The notes under the pieces: model-generated
The model's input: only the letters and a program-made list of their open reading frames with translations
What the model was told of the DNA's origin: nothing
Databases searched by the model: none
Source: Fragilariopsis cylindrus CCMP1102
Taxonomy: Eukaryota > Bacillariophyta > Bacillariophyceae > Bacillariales > Bacillariaceae
Assembly (NCBI GenBank): GCA_900095095.1
Contig: FMBT01000292.1
Location: 868,001-932,000, forward strand
Length of the DNA stretch: 64,000 nucleotides
Direction of reading: 5' to 3'
Position numbers and translations under genes: made by a program
In this document: positions 56,208 to 64,000 of the stretch, piece by piece
Numbering within the stretch: position 1 is the stretch's first letter
Layout: each line of letters starts with the position of its first letter

Positions 56208-58076
56208 TCAACTCTCAATACGCGTCGAAGGTGGCATTCTACGCTTTGATAATTTACTTGCGTTTTTTCCTTTTTTAATTGAAATTTTTGGCTCAGTAAA
56301 CGGTTCTTCATCAACTAAGTTTAAGTGCATCCACTGCGCTAATTTATGTTGACTTATCCCATGAAGAGACGCTAATGATCTGATTTCTTGCCAAATCGCT
56401 TCTGTATCAGGTTTCTTATCTCTATTGACAGACCTATTTCGGATTGCTGTAATCATTACATTTTTACTTGTGTGTTCTCCTCCTATAAATTCGAAAACTT
56501 TTACCTGGTAACCGGCATATTCTAGAAGCAAAGCTCTCAGGCTGTCAGTTACTTGTTCACTGATTCGATCGCGATATACACCGTGTTTAAGAATAGATGA
56601 TAACGGATGAGTCTGGCGTGTCGACGAAAAGTGAGCATTCAATTGGGGTCTAACTTGCTTGTGGCAACACGGCGCCACAACAATGACATCGGCTTTCTGA
56701 GCAATACCAGAATACAATGCGTCGTCTGTAGCTGTATCACATGCATGTAATGCGACAAGGATACTAAGTGAAGGATCATCATCATCATCATCATCATCAT
56801 TTTCTTCTTCTTGTCGCTTAGTAGTAGTAGTGGAAGCTTGCGTAACAAGATTTTCAATCGTTCCTTCTTCAAAATTCAACGTGTCAAAGTTACCACCCAA
56901 TCCCTTAGCAATGCCATTAATTTCATTAATTAGTTTAGGTCGTACATCAATACCTGTTGCAGTTATCGACTCGTACCGTTCATTTAAATAATGATGAAGA
57001 CTGAAAGTCAAATATGCTCGACCACATCCCATATCAACGAGATTTATTGTATGATGATTTTTCTGTTCTTCTCCTTGTAGCTCATCCACTATCTTGCCAA
57101 CAATTTCAACGAACTTTTGACACTGTCTCAACTTTCCCTGCATTTTTGGTTTCGGTTTTCCATTCTCATTTGTGACTCCCAACGCCTTAAAAAATGCTGC
57201 CTGATTCGAAAGCGGAACCATCTTGATACGGTCATGAGATTGTGGTATAGTTGAAGTAGAGGCTTGTATAGAAGTAGCGTCGTCGTCAGCAATTGCTTTT
57301 TTCTCTCGCAGTGATGGTGACTTGGTGTCTAATCTTAAGTCAAAGATAGTATCAGTCGTCGTCAATTGAGCACCCTGAATAGGTTGCGCTTTTAAATTTA
57401 TGATACCCCATTCCGAAGCTAATGCTGGATCGAGAATTAGATCGTAAATTGTTTTCGCAACATCTTCAATCGGTACATTTTTACAAATATCTGTCGCTCC
57501 GTGGTATTTCAGTGTAATTTGAAAAAGTAGTATCGAATCGTCATCGATGTTACTTGTGTCATCAAGATTATTTTGTCGATTCGTCTTTTTATTCCTGGAC
57601 TTGGAAGAAGATGCAGCTCTAATGATTCGTCCAGATACTTGTCGGATCGATCCTCGTAACAAGTCATCGTCGATATTACTTTTTTTCTTCTTTTTCTTGA
57701 CTCCTCGAAGAACGAGTGACACAAAATTACTTTTTTGGATGGATTCCTCGACCGAAGAAATAAATGTTTGAACGAGTTCCGATTTCGATTTTGAATTAGG
57801 ATCCTGTGTATGATGATCTACGTCGTCTTTTTCTTTCACTTGCCGCCGCGTCGAGCCAACCTCTCTCCATCTTGATGTTATCGTCGATGACCGTGTATAT
57901 ACCGGTAGTTGATGGCTATGACTTGAGTATACATCTTTTCTAATACTAAAATGATGTGGTACTCTTCCGCTGCCGCAACTATTTCCCGGCAAGAATGCAA
58001 CGACACAATAATCATAGTACAAGTATACTATAATCGCATGAACGGCCAAAAACTCGAGACGTAGCATCCTGATCAA
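56208..58076 (-). CDS. METTL25-like methyltransferase with plastid-type leader
   Basis: A single-exon 622-residue protein. The C-terminal half is a Rossmann methyltransferase of the Methyltransf_32/METTL25 kind: VDMGCGRAYLTFSLHHYL is the S-adenosylmethionine motif I, followed by ATGIDVRPKLI, VALHACDTATDDAL and VVAPCCHKQVRPQ. The PCCHK block is characteristic of this group; human METTL25B methylates ribosomal protein RPL8, but the substrate here is unknown. The N-terminus (LEFLAVHAIIVYLYYDYCVV) is hydrophobic and followed by AFLPGNSC, like the signal-plus-ASAFAP presequence of diatom plastid proteins. A linker of Lys and Asp runs lies between leader and domain. An Asp run of eight (near residue 435) interrupts the domain. 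Confidence 0.8.
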   Translation of the reverse strand: MIRMLRLEFLAVHAIIVYLYYDYCVVAFLPGNSCGSGRVPHHFSIRKDVYSSHSHQLPVYTRSSTITSRWREVGSTRRQVKEKDDVDHHTQDPNSKSKSELVQTFISSVEESIQKSNFVSLVLRGVKKKKKKSNIDDDLLRGSIRQVSGRIIRAASSSKSRNKKTNRQNNLDDTSNIDDDSILLFQITLKYHGATDICKNVPIEDVAKTIYDLILDPALASEWGIINLKAQPIQGAQLTTTDTIFDLRLDTKSPSLREKKAIADDDATSIQASTSTIPQSHDRIKMVPLSNQAAFFKALGVTNENGKPKPKMQGKLRQCQKFVEIVGKIVDELQGEEQKNHHTINLVDMGCGRAYLTFSLHHYLNERYESITATGIDVRPKLINEINGIAKGLGGNFDTLNFEEGTIENLVTQASTTTTKRQEEENDDDDDDDDPSLSILVALHACDTATDDALYSGIAQKADVIVVAPCCHKQVRPQLNAHFSSTRQTHPLSSILKHGVYRDRISEQVTDSLRALLLEYAGYQVKVFEFIGGEHTSKNVMITAIRNRSVNRDKKPDTEAIWQEIRSLASLHGISQHKLAQWMHLNLVDEEPFTEPKISIKKGKNASKLSKRRMPPSTRIES

Positions 58077-58649
58077 TATAACAAGCCCGCAATGTTGGTG
58101 CAGTATGGATAGGTTGGTAGAGTATAATGTAAAAAATACGGTTTAAGTTGAAAGTGGACGACGAGGTGTATGTCTTGCTGTACTTCAAACTTTGGATTGC
58201 GGTAACTCAACATCAAAAAATCATGCCGGCACAAATCAGCCATCACCATCACTCAGTATTTTGTTTACATACTCCTTTTTAGCAGATATCTCGAGATTTT
58301 GTCAGTCACAGATGGATGGTCGTCATGGTGATTTCGATTTTCTAACCCTAACCCTAATCTATATTGGGACTAAAACTTGAATGGATCATTCTCAATCAAT
58401 TTGATCGATATCGATCTCAATAATGATAAGGCATCACGTACATGCAACAGCAATGGTGTCGTGAAAGAACGATTCTAAAACCTATGTTGAAACTATTGAT
58501 ACATATGATGATGATGATGCTTTGGAAGAGAACGATGATATGCTGCATTTATAAAATACAAAGTGAGAAATAACAGCAAAATGCCTGATGCTAATAATAT
58601 AAAAAGTAACTTCACATTTTATAAATGGTGCGTATACAGTAGTAAATAG
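58077..58649. other. Intergenic with telomere-like motif
   Basis: Upstream region of the methyltransferase gene. Two and a half CCCTAA units lie at 58342-58357 (CTAACCCTAACCCTAA). The rest is AT-rich with a GATGAT tract near 58505. No gene recognised. Confidence 0.5.
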
Positions 58650-60608
58650 TCAAATATATTTAGCAGTCTTAGGTTTCTCGTTCATTTCAATTTTCTTTTC
58701 TCTTCGCTGTACAAGTCGTAGGAATTGAGATTCTATATTAATTTGTTCCATTGTCTGCACATCAACACTGTATCGTCCTCCAGAAAGCATAACAATTCGA
58801 TTATTTAATTGTTGGTCCTCCTTCTCTTTCGCTGTTGTCGTTGTCGTCGAATCCAAATGGAGTGCTTGAAATGCATCTTCAAGTTTTTGACTACTTTCAA
58901 CATCATATGGAATGTAACCAACATCACCATCTGCATCGAACCACCATGTTGGAGAAACAACCTTCTCGAGGACTTGTGATGCAACATGTTCCCCACGGTT
59001 CAATTTTAGAACCTCATCAGTAGTAAGTAAATTATCGTGTTTTTTTTCCATTTTACAAAATGTACATGAGTCGTTCGAGCCCTGTATGATTCGTTTTGGA
59101 ATACAATTTGGACACCACCAATCACCTTTACGAAAAGAGGATCCAGAAGAATCTCTTTGAGGCTGCTGTTGATTTGATTGATGATGGTTATTGTTTGTAC
59201 TATTGTCATCTTCTTTTCCTTCTTCTTCTTCAGCACTCGATAGTCGAAAATCGATATCATCTCCTCCTAAATTTTGGATAATATTATTATTATTATTACT
59301 ATTAGAGCATGGTAATATCGATTCAGATTTGGATTTAGATTCAGATTCTTTCATTATCAAATTGTGACGTACACCACCACGTATTCGTACCCCAACTCCA
59401 GAATTATCTACAACGTTACATCCATTCATTATTAAGGATGATGTTTTCTGCTGCTGAATGATAATATTGTATTTATCATTTGTCTTATTATTATTATTAC
59501 TATTGTTTTTACTGTCTGAAGTACTACTACTACTAGGTGTTGGTGGTGTTGTTATTATCGAGGCTGTAGTTTTAACAGCTGATGATACCTCTATAGCAGC
59601 CATATCTTCTCGGCATGTACCAGATACGGTACAACCATGTAAGTCAACAGATGCATTTGCATATGCGTATAGTCCTCGTACAGCAGAATTTAGAATAGAT
59701 GTATTAATTAATTTGATTTGACATTCACCACGAGCACAAACGCCATGTACACCTGATTCCATTATAGTACATTCATTTGTTAATAATTTTGCATTACCAA
59801 AACATACCAATGCTGATCGTAATGGTGAACGTAAATAACACTGATTCAAATCAATACTAGATTTCTGTACAGCCCAACAACAAAATCCAGCATGACTAAT
59901 AATCGAACAATTTGTAATTTTTGTTGATGATTTGTATCGTAAATTAACAGCGGCACCAACTTGACTTCCAACATCATCTACATCCTCATGAACCAATTCT
60001 ATATCGTGTAATGTCAATTTACTATGATTATTAAGAAGAAATAGATTATGAATTTTCCCTGAAATCTGGATTCTTTTTTTTCTTATTGAGGATGACGACG
60101 ACGACGATGGCGACGATGACGACGAGGGTTGTTTCTCCTCCTGCTTCGATGATTCTTCTTCTATTATTCCTCTACCTCCTCGAATAGTAAGATGTTCACG
60201 TTTTCTTAATAGAATAGTATCAGGTAGATCTTTTATATCTTGTAATAGAAATAATGTTCGATGTGTTTCTACTGCAAATTGACACGCCTCTTCAAAAGTT
60301 GTTCCCTGTTTTAATTGTTGCTTTTGCTGTTGCTGTGATTGTAATTGTGATATTATTATTCCTTCATTATCATCATTATAGTTATCATTCCTATCGAATT
60401 CTTGTATGACATCGTTATCACAACATAGTTTTGGAGGAAAAAATATAGGATTATCATCATTATTATCGCCTACTACTAACATCGCTTGTGAAGATAACGA
60501 CGGCGATGACGATCTCACGTTAATATGATTATGATTATTATTGTGGTTAGAATTCTTGTTCGCTGTCATGGTAAATAGTACATGTATGGCACTTAAAAGC
60601 AAGTGCAT
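58650..60608 (-). CDS. Right-handed beta-helix protein with RanBP2-type zinc finger
   Basis: A single ORF of 652 residues; the Met at residue 14 (MTANKNSN) may be the true start. After an Asn/Gln-rich N-terminus, residues about 165-340 form parallel beta-helix rungs, each with an aliphatic-turn pattern: SGKIHNLFLLNNHSKLTLHD, TKITNCSIISHAGFCCWAVQ, IDLNQCYLRSPLRSALVCF, ECTIMESGVHGVCARGE and LINTSILNSAVRGLYAYANA. This is the F-box/SHCBP1-type NosD/CASH fold. A zinc finger with WWCPNC and CTFCKM (about 500-525) matches the RanBP2 type, which binds ubiquitin or RNA. Homopolymer Asn, Ser and Gln runs connect the parts. The role is unknown; ubiquitin-related scaffolding is a guess. Confidence 0.72.
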   Translation of the reverse strand: MHLLLSAIHVLFTMTANKNSNHNNNHNHINVRSSSPSLSSQAMLVVGDNNDDNPIFFPPKLCCDNDVIQEFDRNDNYNDDNEGIIISQLQSQQQQKQQLKQGTTFEEACQFAVETHRTLFLLQDIKDLPDTILLRKREHLTIRGGRGIIEEESSKQEEKQPSSSSSPSSSSSSSIRKKRIQISGKIHNLFLLNNHSKLTLHDIELVHEDVDDVGSQVGAAVNLRYKSSTKITNCSIISHAGFCCWAVQKSSIDLNQCYLRSPLRSALVCFGNAKLLTNECTIMESGVHGVCARGECQIKLINTSILNSAVRGLYAYANASVDLHGCTVSGTCREDMAAIEVSSAVKTTASIITTPPTPSSSSTSDSKNNSNNNNKTNDKYNIIIQQQKTSSLIMNGCNVVDNSGVGVRIRGGVRHNLIMKESESKSKSESILPCSNSNNNNNIIQNLGGDDIDFRLSSAEEEEGKEDDNSTNNNHHQSNQQQPQRDSSGSSFRKGDWWCPNCIPKRIIQGSNDSCTFCKMEKKHDNLLTTDEVLKLNRGEHVASQVLEKVVSPTWWFDADGDVGYIPYDVESSQKLEDAFQALHLDSTTTTTAKEKEDQQLNNRIVMLSGGRYSVDVQTMEQINIESQFLRLVQRREKKIEMNEKPKTAKYI

Positions 60609-60978
60609 GGTACATGCTAGGTAAGAGACTTTGAGACGACAGAAGATACAATGTTTAAAAATTAATAATGTAAGAGTTAATTATTTCATAAATTATTTCC
60701 GAAAATATTTAAAAGTCTAAAATTGATTGAATTAGAACGAGGGACGGACGGAGCTGAGTGATTTTCCTTGAGATTTTCGTATTGAATTTCGAATTCGACA
60801 TTCGACAAGAACCATTTTCGACATCCGAACGTCATATGAATGTCATTGTATTTGTATTATTAAATTATCAATTAAAATAGTGATAGTACATTGTACAACA
60901 ACTGTCGAACTGTACTCATATATATCTTCCATTACTATATAGACATTAGGACTATACGCTTCTATTCCTCGTTTCACC
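60609..60978. other. Divergent promoter region
   Basis: Gap between the divergent beta-helix and MYCBP-like genes. AT-rich, with repeated TTCGACAT/TTCGAATTC motifs near 60785-60825. No gene. Confidence 0.4.
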
Positions 60979-61777
60979 ATGGCGTCTTACGCACAGGTAG
61001 GTTTACACGTGCATTTTTGGATCGGTGTTATGTGTATGTTGAAAAGTTGCTAGCCGCACTGTACGAGCACTCAGAGCTTTCTTGTTCCATTGTTGCGTAC
61101 TGCAGTTACTCTTCCTTTTAATTTTTCTTGCGTTTTACGGCACTACTGATTTTTCCTACTCTTCTTCGTAATCTCATCTCCAATTTTTCAATCTTCATTC
61201 AATCTAATAATAGCAAGCGAATTCTTCAGGAAAAGATTCAGGAATCAACAGTAATAACCACAACAACAGTAACCACAATAATAGCAGTAATCATTCTTCA
61301 TCATATTCGGCTTCAAATCACAATCACAACAGCAACAGCAACAATAATAACAGCAGTAGCAATAACAACAACAACCACAACCACAACCACAATAATAATA
61401 GTTCCTCTTCTGATGGTAGTAAGAAAGATGAATTTCGTAAATATTTAGATAAGACAGGTGTATTAGATCAATTAACAAAAGTATTAGTGGGATTATATGA
61501 AGAACCAGAACGACCAACAAGTCCAATGGATTATATTAAACGATATATTGGTGCACCAAAAAATATTGATGTTGATGGATTAAAAAGGGAAAATGAACAA
61601 TTGAAAAGACAATTAGCTGCCTTATCATTACAACAAGGTAGCAATGCTAATACTAATACTACTACTACTACTAATAGTCAAAAAACATCGGTAGTAGGAG
61701 TTGATGGCGGTGAAAAAACGAATACAACAACAACAACAACAACAACATCTGATAACAAGGACAAAAAGAAAACATAA
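60979..61777 (+). CDS. c-Myc-binding protein (MYCBP/AMY-1) homologue
   Basis: Two exons, 60979-60996 and 61214-61777, give 193 residues. Exon 1 encodes MASYAQ and ends at a GTAGGT donor; the acceptor AATAG keeps phase 0. Human MYCBP is 103 residues and begins similarly. The core is well conserved here: KKDEFRKYLDKTGVLDQLTK then VLVGLYEEPERPTSPMDYI, followed by a coiled coil (LKRENEQLKRQLAAL). An insert of about 65 Asn/His/Ser residues sits between exon 1 and the core, and the C-terminus has Thr/Asn runs. In other eukaryotes MYCBP binds AKAP and ciliary proteins; its role in a diatom is not known. Confidence 0.88.
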
Positions 61778-62024
61778 CATAAAACAACACAACATCATTA
61801 ACAAAAAAGTAGCGTCGGTAACGTTGCTTCTATAGTATTTAATAAATCTATACGGTATTGAATATTAAGGGATAATTATTATTTACTATGAATTAGAATT
61901 TAAAAAATATATATTAATAGAAGAGATACTGATTTTACTCATTTTGCTATAATACTTCTATATATAGCAAATCGATTCCTTTACTATTAATTCCCAGCAA
62001 CACATACATTACTATCCCTCTATG
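61778..62024. other. Convergent intergenic gap
   Basis: AT-rich 3' flanking sequence between two converging genes; no feature recognised. Confidence 0.4.
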
Positions 62025-62145
62025 CTAATGCTTTTTACCGTCAGAAGAAGAAGAAGTTCCACCACTGTGTAAAAATCGTTCCCAAAAATGAGCTGATAAT
62101 TTATCGAGAGAAGGAGATTCGATCACGTGATTCGTTATTATCTTT

Positions 62146-62180
<35 letters not shown>

Positions 62181-63342
62181 CTCATTCTTGTTGTTCTTGT
62201 TCTCACACTGTATTATTGTGATTTCTATTTTGAAACATCCTATACATAATTTATTCTTAATTCGATTACGAATACTACGTTTCAAATTAGAATATTCTTG
62301 TTTACAGAATTTATCTCCCACGACAGGATATCCTTCATGACGAAAAAAATTACAGATACTACCAGAAGATGGTTCAGATGTAATAACTTCCACCGTAGAG
62401 AGTGTTGTTGTTTTTGTTGTTGTGTTTTTTCGTTGTGGTTCTTTGCAATTATTATTATTATTATTATTATTATTATTTTGCTTGTCTGGATATTCTTGAA
62501 CGGCCATCGTTGTTGATTCCTTGGGTGTTATATCAATACTTGTATACACAACCTTCTTTTGATGTTTTTGTTCCTCTATTTTTAACGACGAAGACTCTGA
62601 CTCTGATTTAGAAATAATTTGCTTTCGTTTCTTGTTCATCTTTTTCTGTCCCCATTTGGCTTCTACTACCATTTGTACTCCTGTACGAAATGGAAACCAT
62701 ACGTCGACAGGAAGTAGTTCACCATGAACTAGTACCGTAACAAAATTCCGGATAGATATTTGATTTTTATTATTGTTTTCTTCTTCTTTAGCGGTTTTAA
62801 ATTTAACTAACACACACAGTCCTGGACACGACGTTTCTAAAGAAGAAAGACTAACGTAACGAATCCCTTCTTGTTCCGAAACATTCGTCTCTAGTGTTCC
62901 TGGCTCAGTACCCTTCGTTCTCATTCCTGACGGTTTCAATGCTACTAACCAATCGAGAAACGAAGACGAGCGTTGAACAATTTCAATTTTTGTTGATTCC
63001 TGTACTTCAGTTTTTGGATCGCAACCCCTGTCGTCTTCGTAGTAGTAATAGTATTATTAAATGTACAATCACCTCTCTTTCCTTCTTCTTTTGCCCCCCC
63101 ACAATACACACTTTATCTTGAGCATTAAGTATCCGACTCGAGTCCAGAACGATAGTTCCATTAATCATGACTAGTCCAGCCTGTATTGCAGATTCGACAA
63201 GACGTTTGGTAAATTGGTATTCCTTGGTTTTTGAATGGTGCAAAAACCATCGTAGGCGTTTTCCTGATGATCTTTCGGAACGATGAGAACTGTTCCACCT
63301 GAAGGAGTCTCGTGATCGGGCTGTTGCAGTTGTTCTATTCCG
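62025..63342 (-). CDS. Degenerate RluA-type pseudouridine synthase with S4 domain
   Basis: At least two exons. The upstream one, open from 63342, encodes an S4 RNA-binding domain: LRWFLHHSKTKEYQFTKRLV then AIQAGLVMINGTIV and DSSRILNAQDKV. The downstream frame (from about 63000 to the stop at 62025) reads LDWLVALKPSGMRT, equivalent to the synthase strand DKPAGLLV, and later SSGSICNFFRHEGYPVVGDK, equivalent to GRTHQIRVHLxxxGHPIVGD. The intron joint between them (near 63090-63020) could not be fixed, and the 5' end is unresolved. The catalytic signature HRLDxxTSG is replaced by SSLETSCPG, so the essential Asp is missing. Asn and Asp homopolymer runs interrupt the protein. Activity is doubtful; RNA binding may remain. 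Confidence 0.6.
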
Positions 63343-63583
63343 TCACTTGAAGATTCTAAGGAAGAAAGAATACGCTTGACATTCTGCTCTGATTCTTTCT
63401 TTTTGATTCCTTGGTGCGAGATGTCACGGATGAGAGAATGCTGGCCATCATCATCACCATCATCATCATTGTCATCATCTACAATAATAACCGTTTGAGC
63501 CCACGCGGTACGTACCGGTAGTGCTAGGTGCTCCTTCAGCTCAATCTCCGAATCGAAATTTCGTTACAAATTGAACAAATCAT
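63170..63583 (-). other. Possible zinc-finger reading frame with an apparent frameshift
   Basis: An ATG at 63583 begins MICSICNE, a C-x2-C start. Two bases out of register, the next frame continues FDSEIELKEHLALPVRTAWA and runs open to about 63170 through an Asp-rich stretch and KRILSSLESSSDG. Dropping two bases near 63565 would join them into a C2H2-like finger. It overlaps the S4 frame of the neighbouring model, so at most one reading is coding at each point. It may be a true frameshift, an assembly error at the AAATTT run, or part of a spliced gene. Confidence 0.3.
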
Positions 63584-64000
63584 TTTCTTGTCATCGTTGC
63601 ATAGTGTGCTTGATTTACCCCACTATTAAATTTTGTGATATCATTATCATCAATCCTACTGGCTTCTTCTTTCTTACTATCTTTAGCGGCAAAAACGAAA
63701 TGCATCGATCCCGATACACTCACGTCTTTAGTGTTCGAGGATCCTTTGAACGTATCTCCTTCTGTGCGACGATGTTGATATCCGTACTTTCCCAAAAAAT
63801 GACAACTTAGTTTGCCATTACGATATCGACGAGGAGCAGCAAAGTGGGATTCAATTTTGGCAGCTTCCGATATATTTCCACTACCAGTTGTCAACCCCGT
63901 CGTCATCGTTGTATTGTTACTGTTACTGTCACAGTCAGCAGCATCTTCATTGTTATCGCTCCACACATTAGCAAAGGGTTTCGAGTCAGATATTGTTTTG
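63580..64000 (-). CDS. Partial unrecognised frame at the right edge
   Basis: The minus strand is open from the window edge at 64000 to a TGA at 63582-63580, about 139 codons. It reads SKPFANVWSDNNEDAADCDS near the edge and then AAPRRYRNGKLSCHFLGKYG, YQHRRTEGDTFKGSSNTKDV and SGSMHFVFAAKDS. The middle looks coding, with aromatic and basic residues mixed; no domain was recognised. It may be the upstream exon of the zinc-finger or pseudouridine synthase gene. Confidence 0.4.
   Translation of the reverse strand, partial: KTISDSKPFANVWSDNNEDAADCDSNSNNTTMTTGLTTGSGNISEAAKIESHFAAPRRYRNGKLSCHFLGKYGYQHRRTEGDTFKGSSNTKDVSVSGSMHFVFAAKDSKKEEASRIDDNDITKFNSGVNQAHYATMTRK

Overview
The window is nuclear DNA from a eukaryote, most likely a diatom or a close stramenopile relative. 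Most genes are interrupted by short GT-AG introns of about 60 to 600 nt. Intergenic gaps are compact and genes are often convergent with under 250 bp between ends. Two proteins start with a hydrophobic signal followed by an Ala-Phe-x-Pro-like motif, as in plastid-targeted proteins of secondary red-lineage algae. The gene set (PHF5A, importin alpha, CDC20, USP48-like, SDP1-like lipase, histidine-pathway IGPD, FkbM) fits a phototrophic protist. The exact species cannot be named from the sequence.

Layout, left to right. 1-660: part of an unrecognised minus-strand gene. 1435-3758: a five-exon protein-L-isoaspartate methyltransferase. 3948-7416: a seven-exon SDP1-like patatin triacylglycerol lipase. 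7899-8115: a 217-bp MITE. 8191-9621: an FkbM methyltransferase with a 15-nt microexon. 9704-19444: one 3246-residue ORF combining propeller-like, PDZ, Rav1, FDSF-repeat, SH2-like and C2 segments. 20184-20818: PHF5A. 21334-22242: RsmE. 22649-23100: a small two-exon gene for a probable mitochondrial membrane protein. 23230-26302: an alpha/beta hydrolase. 27141-29207: importin alpha. 29866-31615: an unknown protein with a weak dioxygenase-like segment. 32142-33907: CDC20-like APC/C activator. 34560-36734: FAD synthase fused to a molybdopterin-binding domain. 36735-38914: a gene-poor stretch with a decayed ORF. 38915-44760: USP48-like deubiquitinase. 45000-46256: multi-pass membrane protein. 46722-49957: Q/P-rich nuclear protein. 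50408-52191: a DNA transposon with long inverted repeats and 8-bp target duplications, carrying one unrecognised gene. 52652-54121: a tandem double IGPD protein. 54840-55898: unknown protein. 56208-58076: methyltransferase with a plastid-type leader. 58650-60608: beta-helix plus RanBP2-type zinc finger. 60979-61777: MYCBP homologue. 62025-64000: degenerate RluA-like pseudouridine synthase and unresolved reading frames at the edge.

The genes are mostly independent housekeeping functions and form no operons or pathway cluster. Exon structures were derived by hand from splice consensus, frame continuity and family similarity; nearly all joined models close to a multiple of three. The most unusual items are the double IGPD with complementary catalytic motifs, the inverted-repeat element at 50.4-52.2 kb, and the Rav1-like giant with an SH2-like domain.
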